DNA of 64,000 nt from Limnanthes douglasii subsp. nivea (taxonomy: Eukaryota; Streptophyta; Magnoliopsida; Brassicales; Limnanthaceae), in the NCBI GenBank assembly GCA_036936605.1, contig JAUPFV010000004.1:63760352-63824351 (forward strand), given 5' to 3'. The notes beneath the pieces were generated by a model that had not been told where the DNA came from, did not search any database, and saw only the letters and a list, made by a program, of their open reading frames with translations. Positions within the stretch are counted from its first letter, which is position 1; the number at the start of each line of letters is the position of its first letter. Below are positions 32,749 to 44,079 of the stretch, in pieces. The position numbers were made by a program, and so were the translations under genes.

Positions 32749-35373
32749 ATGAAACCCAGGTACCCAAAGCCTACATCAACCAAGAAAAAGAAAAAACCTG
32801 TGTGGAGTTTCAAAGAGTGGGCTAGCATCGGAGACCGAGCCGAGGAATACCGACGTGCAGGCTTGATTTGGGGATCTAACTCAAAACCCTTTACTCCCGT
32901 TTCGCGTCCTCACGACCCTGTTTTATCCACCCCGATCCCTGCCTTCTTTTTGCCCGACCTTCCCAATTCTCCATCTCCCGAGGTCAGCCTATCTCCGGAG
33001 ACCGTTGTCCTTTATTCCAGCAGCAACTCCTCTCGTTCCCCTGCAACTCGGTCGGAGAATCCGACCCCTCAGTCTGTTAACTCGTTCGTTCCACCGCCTC
33101 CGTTCCCGCCCCGACACGTTCGCAAAACCAAATTCTTGACCATGGGCGAAGACAGTTCCTCTACATCTCCCGTAGGAGGTAACGATCTTGAAATGGTTCA
33201 ACTTACGCCCTCAATTCGAGGGTATCGGACCGGTATTAACACTGCGGTAACTTTTTTAGGTTTGCCCAAGCGCCAGTTGACGCCAGAGGAAGTGGAAGCG
33301 GCTCATCGGGCTTTTTCGGGCAATACGGCTGAACCCTCCACCTCTCGGGTCCGATCATCGGACCCAAATGCCGCTACTACCCGAAGCTCTGATCAGGCTC
33401 CGGACCCCGAAGTGGGAGAATCAGAGGCGGACGTTGCGCCCACGGAGGTCTGCGTTGCTACTGTTGGTAATGCAGCTAACCCTCCTGACGATCCTTTGCC
33501 CGAAGAAGTTGAGGCTGCCATCACTACTACATATTTCAGCTGGCTTCGGTCGAGGGACGTCGTTTCTCTCTATGAGGGGAAGTACCTCTACTTCCATGAG
33601 TCTGAGTACAAGGATCTGTTGATCCGCTGGGGAATACCCGCATGCGTCAATGTTCGGTTCCCGGTTCCGGGGGAGACTCCCGTGCACGTCCGATCTCGGG
33701 AAATCGTGGTGTTCACCAAACTATTCAATTGGGGTCTGCGCTTCCCCTTAGATCCCGAGATCGCGCTATACTTCCGCACCCTCCAGATCTGTCCATCGCA
33801 GCTGACGCCGAATGCTTGGTATACTTTGATGTCCTGCATAATGGCTTCCCGTCTTTCAGGTCGGGTTATGCCTATGGAGGAATACATTGCTATGTCAGGT
33901 CTGTCCAAGGCCCCGAAGTCCCCGTTCTTCTATTCTTCCTTGCGAAACAAGTGGAAGATAGTTAATGACTTCTTGGAGGGAGACAAAGGCTGGAAGCATC
34001 GGTTTATGTTTCTGAGCGGGTGCTGGGAGAACGGTCTTCCCTAAACCTCGGAAAACAGGAGGCAGCTGCTTCGGACTTGGGTTCACGATGGTACCACTCT
34101 TCTCTCCCTCTTTTTATATATATATATATATATACCGACCTTTCGTGCAGTATCGAAGGAGTGGTTGCAAGGGCTGAAGAAAGATCACTCGAAAGCCGCT
34201 GAGGCCACGTTCGAGGTGCTGAAAGGCTATGCTCGGAAGCATTGGGGTCGGGCTGTGTATCGGACCTTCAAAGATACTAACTTAATCATGAGCAACCTCT
34301 GGCGTTGCTCGTCCGAGGTGCTAACCATCGAGCAGTTGCGACAACCCCCGAGCTTGGAGGATGTGATCGCGAAAACCGAAGCCCCTAGGTCGCAGGTGTA
34401 TCTGCCCAAGCGCAACAATGCGCCTAGCAAGCGCCCAAAGTCAGATGACGAGGCCGGGGAGAACGAAACCGGGGCTGCTAGTGCGGGTGTGCTGGAAGAG
34501 GCGCCCGCTCATGAAGGTGTAGAGGCGAACCAGGGCCAGGCTCCGGTGCAGAAGAGGAAGGGTCGTACCGACGCGGATGGGACTTAGGCAAAGAAACCCA
34601 AGCACCCCAAGGCAGTGAGCGGGCCTGCTGACGGCGCGGGGGATGGTACCACAGAGCCGAAGCTGTCTGATCAGGACGGTGCTGCGGGAGGTATTCAAAC
34701 GGCGGACCTTGTGGATATTCCAGATGATGTTGAGCCCCCCCAAGCGTCGGACTCGGCTGCAGCCTCGTCGAGCGGTCTGAATTTCCCGGTGCTGACAATG
34801 CTTGGGAGTCCGCACACGTTCCCGCTGCGGGGATCAGATGGTCTGGCTCTATCCCTGTACAACTTGCTCGTACCGGCTGCCCTGAAAGAGCGTCGGGCGA
34901 TCGAGCTAGGCCATCAGCTAAAGGGCGCGGAGGCGAAGATTGTTATCCTCACCGGGGAGGTGGAGAAAGCCAAGGTGGCTCAGGCGTCGGCGGAGGGCCG
35001 GATCACGGAGGCCGAACGTGTCGCGGAAGAGGCGAAGAAGGACGCGGAGGAGGCGAGGAAAGCTGCGGAGGAGGCGAAGAAGGCCGCGGAGGAGACGAAG
35101 AAAGCCGCGGAAGACCGTGCTGCTGCATTGGCCCAGGAGGTCCAAAAGCTAAAATCTTTGAACGTCGCCTTCGCAAATCGGTGTAGGAAATGGTCGGAGA
35201 AAGAAACTGTTGATGCCAAAGCCGCGTATGTGCTGTCGCTCCACAACCGCTTTCCAGACCTTCCCCTCGGGGCAATGTGGTTGGATGTGCCAGAGGGGGA
35301 CTGCCTTGAGGGGGTCGATTGCAAAGATGATGAAGAGTCCGATGATGTTGAAGAGGAGGAAGAGGACGAGTGA
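32749..35373 (+). pseudogene. Antisense ORF of element B: Transposase_28-like, intron, Ala-rich coiled coil
   Basis: This runs opposite to gag-pol and is homologous to the antisense ORFs of A and A2. Exon 1 (32749-34090) has a basic start, an S/P-rich region and a Transposase_28-like domain with WGIPACVNVRFPVPGE, FNWGLRFPLDPEIALYF, CPSQLTPNAWYTLMSCIM and PMEEYIAM. A TAA at 34042-34044 breaks the end of exon 1. A 60-bp GT-AG intron (34091-34150) joins GAT-G to TA-TCG, restoring DVSKEWLQGLKKDH. Exon 2 has NLWRCSSEVLTIEQLRQPPS, a TAG at 34585-34587, then a coiled coil built of EEAKKAA heptads from near-exact 21-bp units (about 35026-35110), FPDLPLGAMWLDVPEGD and an acidic tail. Two stops make this copy a pseudogene. 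Confidence 0.85.
34091..34150 (+). other. Predicted 60-bp GT-AG intron in antisense ORF B
   Basis: Donor cacgatg|GTACCA at 34091; acceptor ttcgtgcag|TATCG ending at 34150. The middle is a (TA)n run of about 20 bp. Position and phase (1) match the intron of ORF A. 60 bp is short for a plant intron, so splicing efficiency is uncertain. Confidence 0.65.
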
Positions 35374-36214
35374 TCATGCCTTTTTTTTGTTTCTTCTCTT
35401 TTCTTTTTGTTGTTTTTGTTACTCTTTGGGGGCCGCGGGGTCCCCTATCAATATGTTTTGGGGGCCACGGGTCCCCTATTAATATATTACTTTTTTGGTT
35501 ATATCCTTTCGCATATTGCCACCTAGGTAAAATATAGTAGTTCTGTGAAAAATCCTAAGTTCAAACATTATATTGAAAAATTCATGATAGGATCGGGAGT
35601 TGCAAACTGTGGACCAGTTCGGGAACTGAAAAAACTAAGTAGGCTCTGCAGATCAACGTAGAATTGAAACTTTTCCCAGAAGGTCTGGAAAAGCATATAT
35701 GTGGATCAGTCGTAAAAACTGAAAAACCCATTAAGATTCTGCAGATCGATATGTCATCGAAACTTCTCCCAAAAGGTCGGGAAAATCATATATGTAGATC
35801 ATTTTTAGAAACTGAAAAACCTTTTAAGGTTCTGTAGATCGATGTGTCATCGAAACTTCTCCCAAAAGGTCGGGAAAATCATATATGTAGATCAGTTGTA
35901 GAAACTGAAAAACCTTTTAAGGTTCTGTAGATCGATGTATCATCGAAAATTTTCCCAAAGGGTCGGGAAAACCAAACATGTAGATCCATTAATATTAGTA
36001 GGAACAGACGCTAACCGGCTCGTCAGCCGACCAAGGTCGTAACACTTTAACATTTGGAAGGCAAATAAATTCTTGATTAATGTAATCGGGTGATCGAGTG
36101 TTTATGATGCCTCATTAAAACCTTCTCGCGCCACCGAGGTAGGAAAGAATGCATCCCCGATTAGTACAATTCTAAATACTATTTTTCAACACAATTTTAA
36201 ATACAATTTCGCCA
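35374..36214. repeat. 3' UTR of element B with four 93-bp tandem repeats
   Basis: Between the ends of the antisense ORF and integrase. Four copies of a 93-bp unit lie at about 35610-35985: the anchor gaactgaaaaa recurs at 35622, 35715, 35808 and 35901, each followed by gatcgatgtgtcatcgaaac and gtcgggaaaatcatatatgt. The inner copies are the most alike. Before them, gggggcc(g/a)cggg(g)tcccct occurs twice (about 35428 and 35460). At about 36125, cgcgccaccgaggtagg is a motif shared with the relic at 14.3 kb. Confidence 0.85.
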
Positions 36215-37530
36215 CTATTCTAGATACAATTTTAGATGCTCAATGTTCCATGGTAGTCTCAAAAGATGCCCGAGCCTGTTTTGTAGGCGGTACGTCCCGC
36301 TCTTGATTTTTTCCGCGATCTCGTAGGGCCCTTCCCAATTCGGGGCGAGTTTACCGAGGCTCTTGTCCTTGGTGTGAAGAAAAACTCGCCTTAAAACCTT
36401 GTCACCGACCTTAAACTCCCGACGTCGGACTTTTGAAGCGTATCGACTTCTCATCAGGGTCTGATAGTGTAAGGCGTTTAACCGGGCGCGGTTGCGTTTC
36501 TCTTCTATAAGGTCGAGCTCGAGGCGTCGGTTGTCGTTATTCGTTTGCTCCGCATAGGTCCCGATCCTAAAAGACGGAAAGATAGATTCCGCAGGGGTGA
36601 CCGCATCCATGCCATATACTAAAGCGTAAGGTGATTCCTGAGTTGTCGTTCGGGGTGTGGTTCGGTAAGCCCACAGTACCTCTTGTAGGTAGTCGGGCCA
36701 TTTCCCGGCCTTTCCTTCAAGGTTTTTTCTGAGGCCGTCCAATATGGTCCGGTTGGTTACTTCGACTTGCCCGTTGGCTTGAGGGTGGAAAGGAGCGGAG
36801 AAACATTGTCGGATCTTATGGGTGGTGCAGCATGCTTTCATTTCCCCGCTATCGAACTGCGGTCCGTTATCCATAGTTAAACTCTACGGTACCCCTAACC
36901 GACAACATATGTTAGACCAGACAAATTTGATGATATCCTTGGTCTTGGTGGAGGATAAAGGTTCGGCTTCGACCCATTTGGAAAAATAGTCCACCGCCAC
37001 GACAATCGTCTGTCTTCCTCCCGATGCCATTGGTAGCGGCCCGACCAGGTCGATTTCCCATCGGTCAAAGGGTAGTCCTTCGGATATAGACTCTAGGGGA
37101 GTCGCAGAGACGTTTATCGCGTTTCCGAACCGTTGACATGTATCGCACGTTTTGACTATCTGTCGCGCATCCGCTGTGATCGTCGGCCAATAGAATCCTG
37201 CAAGAATAATCCTTCTGATCAGAGCTTTGTAACCGCAGTGTGCCGCACCTTCACCATCATGTAGTTCAGATACAATTATTTGCGACTCATGGACCCCTAA
37301 GCAGCGGAGCAGGGGGCGGCTGAAGGCTTTCTTGTATAGCACTTCACCTAAAAGGACGTAACCCCGAGCCTTATTGCGTATTTTCCGAGCTGAGGCGTTA
37401 TCACTAGGAAACCGACCCTCAGCTAAGAAGGCGATAATGTCCCGCCGCCAGTCTGAGAGGGTTACCGAAGAGATCTGACAGGCGATTTCAGGTCGGTTGT
37501 CTAATTCTTCACGCTTGATAATAGATGGGC
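36215..37530 (-). pseudogene. Integrase of element B, one premature stop
   Basis: The zinc finger is visible as LHDGEGAAHCGYKALIRRI and CDTCQRFG. The DDE acids are present: D in RWEIDLVGPLP, D in TMDNGPQFDSGEM and E in GQVEVTNRTI. The C-terminal part has AYRTTPRTTTQESPYALVYG, GDKVLRRVFLHTK, KLAPNWEGPYEI and LPWNIEHLKLYLE. An in-frame TAG right after CRLGVP (stop codon ends at 36884) separates the core from SLTMDNG. Removing that one codon change would leave an open domain. There is no chromodomain. Confidence 0.93.
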
Positions 37531-39490
37531 TCTCTTGCTCAACCACCCAAGGATAGTTACTGGAACAGGAGAGTGTTGCCAAAGAATCAGCGGTTATGTT
37601 TTTGTTTCTCGGGACATGCTCATAGGTGACCTTGTCAAACGAGGCGGCCAGAACCCTGAGTGCTGCTAGGTATTGTACCAAATGTTCTTTCCGAGCTTCC
37701 ACGCTTCCCGAAGCTTGGGTTATTACGAGTTGGGAATCGCTTATGAGGCGCACCCGCTTTGCCCCACATACTTGTGCTAGCCGTAATCCTGCCAGAGCGG
37801 CCTCGTATTCAGCTTCATTATTCAAAGCAGGGAAACCAAATCGGACGGCTTGGTGCATGCTAATACCCGATGGGGTTACTAATTGTATACCTGCTCCACA
37901 ACCACTAACGTTAGCCCCTCCATCGGTAAGAACGGTCCATTCGCTCAGTGCGGCCTCTTGGGAAAGCACGTCCTGATCAGGTCGTTCAGAATGGAATTCT
38001 ACCAAAAAATCGGCCAGGACTTGGCCTTTCACGGCTGTCCGAGGTTCGTAGTCGATGTCAAAATCACCCAGTTCGACCGACCATTTGGACATTCTCCCGG
38101 ACATGTCTGGCCGCTGGAGGATGTACTTGAGTGGAAATGATGTTCGGACCATGATCGAGTGGGCTTGAAAGTACGAGCGCATTTTTCGCGCTGCTGTCAC
38201 CAGGGTGAATGCCATTTTTTCCAACTTTAAATACCGGGTTTCCGCATCTAACAGGCTTTTGCTCACAAAATAAACTGCTGTAGGGGCTGGGCCCGACTCG
38301 CTAATCAAAGCTGCACTGACCGCGAAGTCGGTAACCGCAACATAAAGAAAAAGTGTTTCGCCCGCGATGGGCTTCGTCAACAGGTTCGGTGATGACAGAT
38401 ATCGTTTGATTCCTAAGAACGCCTCATTACATTCGGGAGTCCATACGAAATTTTTAGCTTGTCTTAAGACCTGAAAAAATGGAGCGCACTTATCAGATGA
38501 GCGAGAAATAAATCGATTTAAGGCCGCCAGACGCCCAGTAAGGATCTGAACTTCCTTGATGCTTCGGGGCGGAGTCATATCGGTCAGAGCCCGAAGCTGG
38601 ATAGGATCGGCTTCAATCCCTTTTTCGCTAACGAAGAAACCTAGGAACTTTCCTGATCGGACCCCGAAGAAGCATTTTTCCGGGTTTAGTTTGAGATTTA
38701 TTCCCCGCAGGTTATCAAAGGTTTCTTTCAGATCGGTAAGGTGTGCCTCATCCGCGCCGCTTTTAACCAGCATATCATCGATGTACACCTCCATATTCCT
38801 CCCAATTTGACCTTCGAACGTTTTGTTGACCAACCTTTGGTATGTTGCGCCGACGTTTTTCAACCCGAAGTGCATTACTTTGTAGCAGTACAGTCCTCGG
38901 CCTGTGATAAATGTGGTGCTTTCCTGATCCGCAGCATGCAATTTGATCTGATTATATCCAGCGTATGCATCCATGAATGACAACAACTTGTTACCCGACG
39001 TCGAATCTACCAACTGATCGATTCTCGGCATCGGGAATGGGTCCTTCGGGCACGCCCGATTAAGATCGGTGAAATCCACACACATTCTCCATTTCCCATT
39101 TTTCTTTTTGACCAGAACAGGATTTGAGGTCCATAACGGGTAGCTTGCTTCCTTGATATGACCAACGCTGATCATTCTCTCGACTTCTCGTAAGATAACG
39201 TTTTCCTTCTCTGCGGAAAATGCCCGATGTTTTTGCGAGATCGGTCTGGCATTCCTGTTGATGGTTAGTTTGTGAACAGCAATGGATTCTGGTACCCCGG
39301 TGACATCTCTTGAGCACCATGCGAACAGATCCAAGTTTTCCCGTTGGAGAGTCAGCAGTTGTTCCCTGAAGATCGGCAAGAGTCGTACCCCAATCTGCAA
39401 GGCTTTTCCGGTGGCGAATTGGTATTGCTCGCATTCTTCGTCCGTCGTTAAGAGGCTCGGGGCTTCCCTGGGGTCATCAACGGGGTGCAA
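37531..39490 (-). pseudogene. Reverse transcriptase, RNase H and second RNase H of element B
   Basis: Open from 39490 through the whole RT-RNase H-RNase H region. RT shows WRMCVDFTDLNRACPKD, LLSFMDAYAGYNQI, TFITGRGLYCYKVMHFGLKN and the catalytic YIDDMLVKSG. The first RNase H includes YFQAHSIMVRTSFPLKY and KWSVELGDFDIDYEPRT. The second RNase H keeps its first acid (TVLTDGGAN), the Glu in NNEAEYEAALAGL and the Asp in LISDSQL. This is the best-preserved pol in the window. Upstream it is cut off from the protease by TAA and TAG codons at 39529-39527 and 39517-39515. Confidence 0.93.
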
Positions 39491-39526
39491 TTCCGGGGCG
39501 AGCCCCTTTAACTGCTATTCCCGAGC

Positions 39527-40104
39527 TTAAATCATCTCTTGATCCTTTTTAGGTGCTAATGCCGCCCGGTAACATTCCCGTGCTGCTTTCTGGCTACTTC
39601 GGACCACTCCCACGTTGTTTCCGACCACGTATTTTAAACATTGGTGAATTGTAGAGGATACTGCGTGAATTCGCGATATCCACGATCGGCCGAAAATGGC
39701 GTTGTGGGAAGCCGGCGCATCTACTACCACAAATAAAACCGTAACCTCTTTCTTGAATGGTCCGCGACCTAATTGGATTGTGCCCTCAAATTCTCCTATA
39801 ACGTCGGCTGCTGACCCAGTAAACCCTACTATGGTGCGGTCGGACCGCCCAATCACTGGTGGTGTTCTAAACTTGGCAAAAGTGGACGCAAAGATTATGT
39901 TGGCCGAACTACCGGTATCCACCAAGATGCGCCGAACCTCCTCCCCGCAATGGCCGCCCCGATCACAATGGCGTCTTCATGGGGGCCGGCTATGTTTCTC
40001 ATGTCGTCGTCGTCAAAGTACATGATCGGGGTAGGGACGCTTCTGGTTTGGAAGCAAGTTCTAGCTTCCAACTGAGTGGTCAGGTTGACGATGTGCCTCT
40101 TCAT
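39527..40104 (-). pseudogene. Aspartic protease of element B, frameshifted
   Basis: The first part (40104-39925 region) reads MKRHIVNLTTQLEA, YFDDDDMRNIAGPHEDAIVI and GAAIAG. It then loses frame at a G run near 39942, where one G is missing. The second part (from 39925) continues DTGSSANIIFASTF with the intact active site, then VIGEFEGTIQLG and HNAIFGRSWISRIHAV. Compared with A, the joint should read GEEVRRILVDTG. The frame also differs from gag, which ends THRP-stop; two extra bases there would explain the shift. Confidence 0.85.
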
Positions 40105-42074
40105 GGACGATGTGTAACTCCTGCCATAGAATCTCCCCCAAAGATAGTTAGGGATTCAAAATATTTACAAAGGCCTCGTACATTACCGACGTTCTTCTCG
40201 GCTTCTTCCTCGATAATCCCGATGATGTTGCGGTTCGCTTCGGGATCGAGATACTCGATGGAAACATCGAACGGATCGGTTACTTCTGAAATTGCCATGG
40301 TGGTTTCTGGTTTTGGAATTATCACGACTTCCTTCGAGGTCGTACTTTCTTGTGCCTTCTTAACATACTCCAGGAGGTTTCCGTGTTCTATGAGCATCTG
40401 TATTTCCTTCTTCAAAGCGATGCAGTCCTTAGTGTCATGCCTGATGTCCTCGTGATATCGGCAGTAGCGGTTATTCCTTTGCTCCTGAGGCGTTGGTATC
40501 GGGAAAGGTTTTCGATACATCTCGCTCTTCTTTGTCTTCTCGTAGATCGACGCTACACACTCTGTAAGATCTGCGAAATATGCAGGTCGGATCCACTTGT
40601 TTGACATGGGACGTGAAGTTGTCGGACCTGTTTGCTTCGGTCGTGAGCTTGTCAGGGTCGGGGGTTTGGCTGACACAGGTGGGTTCGATGGTATCGTGCT
40701 GACCGGTTGGACTACCCGAGCGTAATCTGCCCGAGCGCCTTGCCTCATTACTACCGATGCTTGGGCGCTTTGTTGAATCTGTGCTGCCAACTCATATGCT
40801 TCGGTCTCTTCGATCAATATCTGTTTTTCTATCTGGGCTAAGAGTGCGGAAAACGTGAATGCTTGTTTTTTCGTCACCGCTTGCTTCATTGGTCCAGGGA
40901 GCAAACCCAAGCGAAACGCAGTTAGGGCCACGTTCTCTTTGCAGTGGTCTAGGTCGGTTTTCGCGTCGATGAATCGCCTGGTATATTCTCTGAGGCTTTC
41001 CCCCAATTTCTGCCGGCAATTCATAATGGTGTCTTCGTTGGCCCGTAAGCTTTTACTCCCCACAAAGTGTTGTCTAAACATCGTCCAAAACATCCCGAAG
41101 TTCTGGATGCAACCCTGCGGTAAACGATTGTACCATTTGGATGCTCGGTCCCTGAAAGTCATGGAAAAAGCTCTACATAGGAGCTTGTCATCGTTATCGA
41201 AGCTTAACATGAAGTTTTTGAAGGCTTCCAAATGATTATCCGGGTCCTTCTTCCCATCGTACTTTTCTAGTTTAGAAATGTCAAATCGTTTCGGGAGCTG
41301 CCCTGCTAATATCTCGTCTGACAACGGGGATGCCCTCCAATTGATTCTGAACCCATATGCTCCTCCTCCAAGTCCTTCTGTCTGAACTCCGTAAAGTCCC
41401 TCATCTCTGGGGATGACAAACTGGCTACCGGTTCGGTAACCTTGGTTCTGACTGTCCGATGGTTGCCAAGGCACTGGAGGCAGCGCTACCCGCTCTTCAC
41501 GGCTAGCGGTAGGCATCTCCTCCTTCTCGAAGGATACCGGGGTCCGCTTCTCGGTGCTCCCTTTCTTGTATTTTGGTGATTCTGCCCGGGGCCCTCGGAA
41601 GCGTCGGGAACGATTCTTTTGTGTTCGCCGGGTCCTTTCCCATCGCCGATACTCTCTGCCCGACGAATCGCTCGAGGTGTAGTCAATTGTTGCGCCGCGA
41701 TGGTCCTCCGGGTACTGCCGAGTCCTGGCATTTTGCCCCTCCTCAGGATGTGGTTCCCGATAATACCTAACAGGTCGGGCTTCGATGCGTGGCCCAACAT
41801 CATGTTCGGCCATCTCCCGATCCTCTAAGAGGGGTCCCTTGCCTTTTGCTTCCTGGATCCTCTTCTCATCCAGCGCCTGCTCTCTTTCTGCGTTTAGCCT
41901 AGCAATGTCTTCAAGGAGCTGTTTTCGGGTCATTATCAGGGTCGACCGCTTGTCCCGACCTTGGTCGCAGTGCCTCCGACCAGGCGCTTCTTCGCCTTCT
42001 GACACCGAGACGGCTCGGATCACTTCTCTACCGACCCTCTCTGTCACAGCTTCGTTGCTCATTTCGCAATACAT
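40101..42074 (-). pseudogene. gag: Gag of element B
   Basis: An open frame of about 657 residues. The chosen start is ATG at 42074-42072, the first in this frame, 58 bp after the LTR border; the frame extends back into the LTR without an ATG. An N-terminal basic/acidic region is followed by the Retrotrans_gag core (LPKRFDISKLEKYDGKKDPD, SKWYNRLPQGCIQNF, FVGSKSLRANEDT, SLREYTRRF) and the zinc knuckle CRYHEDIRHDTKDC (CX2HX4HX4C). It ends FGGDSMAGVTHRP-stop, out of frame with the protease. In A the corresponding joint is in frame, so a 2-base insertion is likely. The gag itself is intact. Confidence 0.88.
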
Positions 42075-42113
42075 GATTTTCAAAGAACAAAGATTCCTTT
42101 TTGGTATCACTCG

Positions 42114-42131
42114 TTCCCACAGACGGCGCCA
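42114..42131 (-). promoter_or_regulatory. Primer-binding site of element B
   Basis: Two bases inside the LTR the element strand reads TGGCGCCGTCTGTGGGAA. The first nine bases fit the 3' end of plant aspartate tRNA (its primer sites begin TGGCGCCGT), a primer used by several Tat and Athila elements. Confidence 0.8.
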
Positions 42132-42132
42132 A

Positions 42133-42460
42133 TGATGAGTCAATAATTGTTTGGAAGAATATTTTGGATCTTGAGCCAGATGTGACTAGAGAGAGAAAGT
42201 ATAGAGAGAGAAAGATAATGTAATAGAATAATATTCAATGTCCCACCTACCAAGAAAGTGGGTCATCTTTTATAATAAAATAAGGTGGTACCGCTTGGGT
42301 CCTTAGTGGGCCGTCTACATATTTGATCAGGCCTCTTAGTAAGCATTATATTTACATATTGGTCCCCAAGAAATCCTAAACTCCTTAATTACTACATCAG
42401 GTAACTCTTATTCACAATTAAATCCTCATTATTTACATTTGGCGAATTCTACCCTCATCA
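42133..42460 (-). repeat. LTR of element B (5' LTR in element orientation)
   Basis: 328 bp from TGATGAG to CTCATCA, differing from 31734-32061 at four positions. It is followed by the duplicated target AGGTA (42461-42465). Confidence 0.93.
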
Positions 42461-42465
42461 AGGTA

Positions 42466-42855
42466 TATTTGGGGAAAACCCCTTTTAAAATAGAATTCAA
42501 GTTTTGTTCATAGTGGTTGAGTGTCCAACAATTTACAATGCTATCTTTGGGAGATCTTGGCTATAAAAAATGTATGATATAGTCTCTATTGTTCATCAAT
42601 GTGTGAAGTATGTTATTAAGGATCGTATTGGGGTGGTTCGAAGCGATCAACATATAGCCAGAGAGTGTTATGCAACAAACCTTCTTTCTCGAACATCTAA
42701 CTCTAATGATCAGATGGCAGAACAGCAATTAGGGGCGTTCACATCGGATGAGGATGGCGTGGATGGTTCGAGGCAAACCCCGGGTCTTTTGGCAGTTAGT
42801 GAAGATATCAAAGAGTATATATTTACAAATGGGAAAACTCTGCGAATGAATTAGT
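42466..42855 (+). pseudogene. Gypsy protease relic, right half, and start of RT linker
   Basis: This resumes the relic cut at 31733: YLGKTPFKIEF, then AIFGRSWL-like codons, MYDIVSIVHQCVKYVIKDRI and GVVRSDQHIARECYATNL, matching VHQCLKYAVQGQVGVVRSSQ in A. It continues without a stop through AEQQLGAFTSDEDG to EDIKEYIFTNGKTLRMN at the RT linker. At the place where A and B have TAG, this relic has CAG (42723-42725). Similarity ends at about 42855. Confidence 0.8.
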
Positions 42856-44079
42856 TGTTATAAAAAATAACTTCTTGAAACCCAGATTTCATTTTGGTCG
42901 GGGATGAAATTACCGTATAAAGTGGTTTAAGTTGAACATTTTGGAGAATCGTCTATTACTCTTGTTGCACGATACCCAACAGCTCTCCCACTGATACACA
43001 TATAGCCGTATATGCCAAAATAGGTAGATGGGGAGTTTTTCATAAACAATAACAAAGAAGGGCCTGCAAATTGATTTGAAGAATGATGAAGGTAAATCGG
43101 GAAAGTTAAATTTTTTGTGAATATTAGTATGGAAGAAAAGGTTTTCTGGTGGTTCACTCTTTCTCCCACTAGAAGTTATACATGAGGTAAAAATAGCTAA
43201 GGGAGAATATTTATAGAAGAACATAAAAGGATAAAATAGGTATAGAAGATGAAGAATTAGTGACAACTATTGGAAGGAAGAGGAACGACAAACGGTTGCT
43301 TACTACAAAGTAGGATGACATTTGTCTATTGTCAGATCTAACAACATTCTTCATGTGCACTAGAGTATTCCATACATTTTTAGGTGTCAACAGAGAAATG
43401 ATTGAGAAGTCACGTGTGCATTTGAGGCAAGTTTAAATATTATTGTGTTTGAGTAATATAAACAAAGAAATAGCTGGTTCTAATAAAAATTGAGAAAAAT
43501 ACAAGAAGATTCGAAAAGGGTTTCAATATTATATTGAAATATTTTAATTCGAGGAAAGTTTAAAGACATATATGTACGAAGAAGTTAAGCGTGAAGACAA
43601 GCCATTTCAATACAATATTGACTAAGTAATATTCGAGGCAACTTGGAGTATATCAATTACAAGTTCCTATTTGGCATGGTTCTAAAGATTTACAGTTCTT
43701 ATTTTTTATTCTTTATAAGAGCTATGGGTCTACTTATAAGGATATAAATTATCATGGGCTTAAAATAGTCACATTAAAGTTACTTTTGATGTATTGTAAA
43801 GTTATGAGAGAAGTTTTGTATTATTCGAAAATATAAGGGACCACAATACAGTTTGTCCTTTTATGTAACAGATTGAGTTAAAAATGTTATTGTTTGTCTA
43901 AAAATAGGGCAAGAGATATTGAATAAAGGGTTCGATTTTATGATTGAAGATAGACTTGGTTAAACTGTTTCTCTCCATAACTTACACACTTTAATTTTCT
44001 CTCAATACTTTCATTTTTTTTCCACACACACAAGTTTAATTCATTCAACTCATCGAGATTTCTATTATACTTAACAGAG
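42856..44079. other. No gene recognised; probably retroelement debris
   Basis: AT-rich with short frames only. Near 43980-44080 a CT-rich stretch (ctctcaatactttc, ccacacacacaag) followed by the protease relic looks like an LTR or leader remnant, but no pair of repeats was found. Confidence 0.4.

Larger units (their letters stand above)
31734..42460 (-). mobile_element. Complete Tat-lineage Ty3/gypsy retrotransposon B, 10.7 kb
   Basis: Both LTRs (328 bp each, 4 mismatches), a 5-bp target duplication AGGTA, a primer-binding site and a polypurine tract are present. Gag-pol reads on the minus strand and an intron-bearing antisense ORF reads on the plus strand. It interrupts the protease of an older gypsy relic. 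Its GC content is clearly above the surroundings. Stops and frameshifts in pol and in the antisense ORF mean this copy is probably not autonomous, despite its youth. LTR divergence of about 1.2% points to a recent insertion. Confidence 0.95.

Noticed and set aside
33368..33908. Several open frames on both strands inside antisense ORF B
   Set aside because: They are GC-rich shadow frames of the real + strand ORF; none has domain motifs.
38556..38980. Plus-strand open frames across the RT of element B
   Set aside because: Shadow frames opposite the RT catalytic region.
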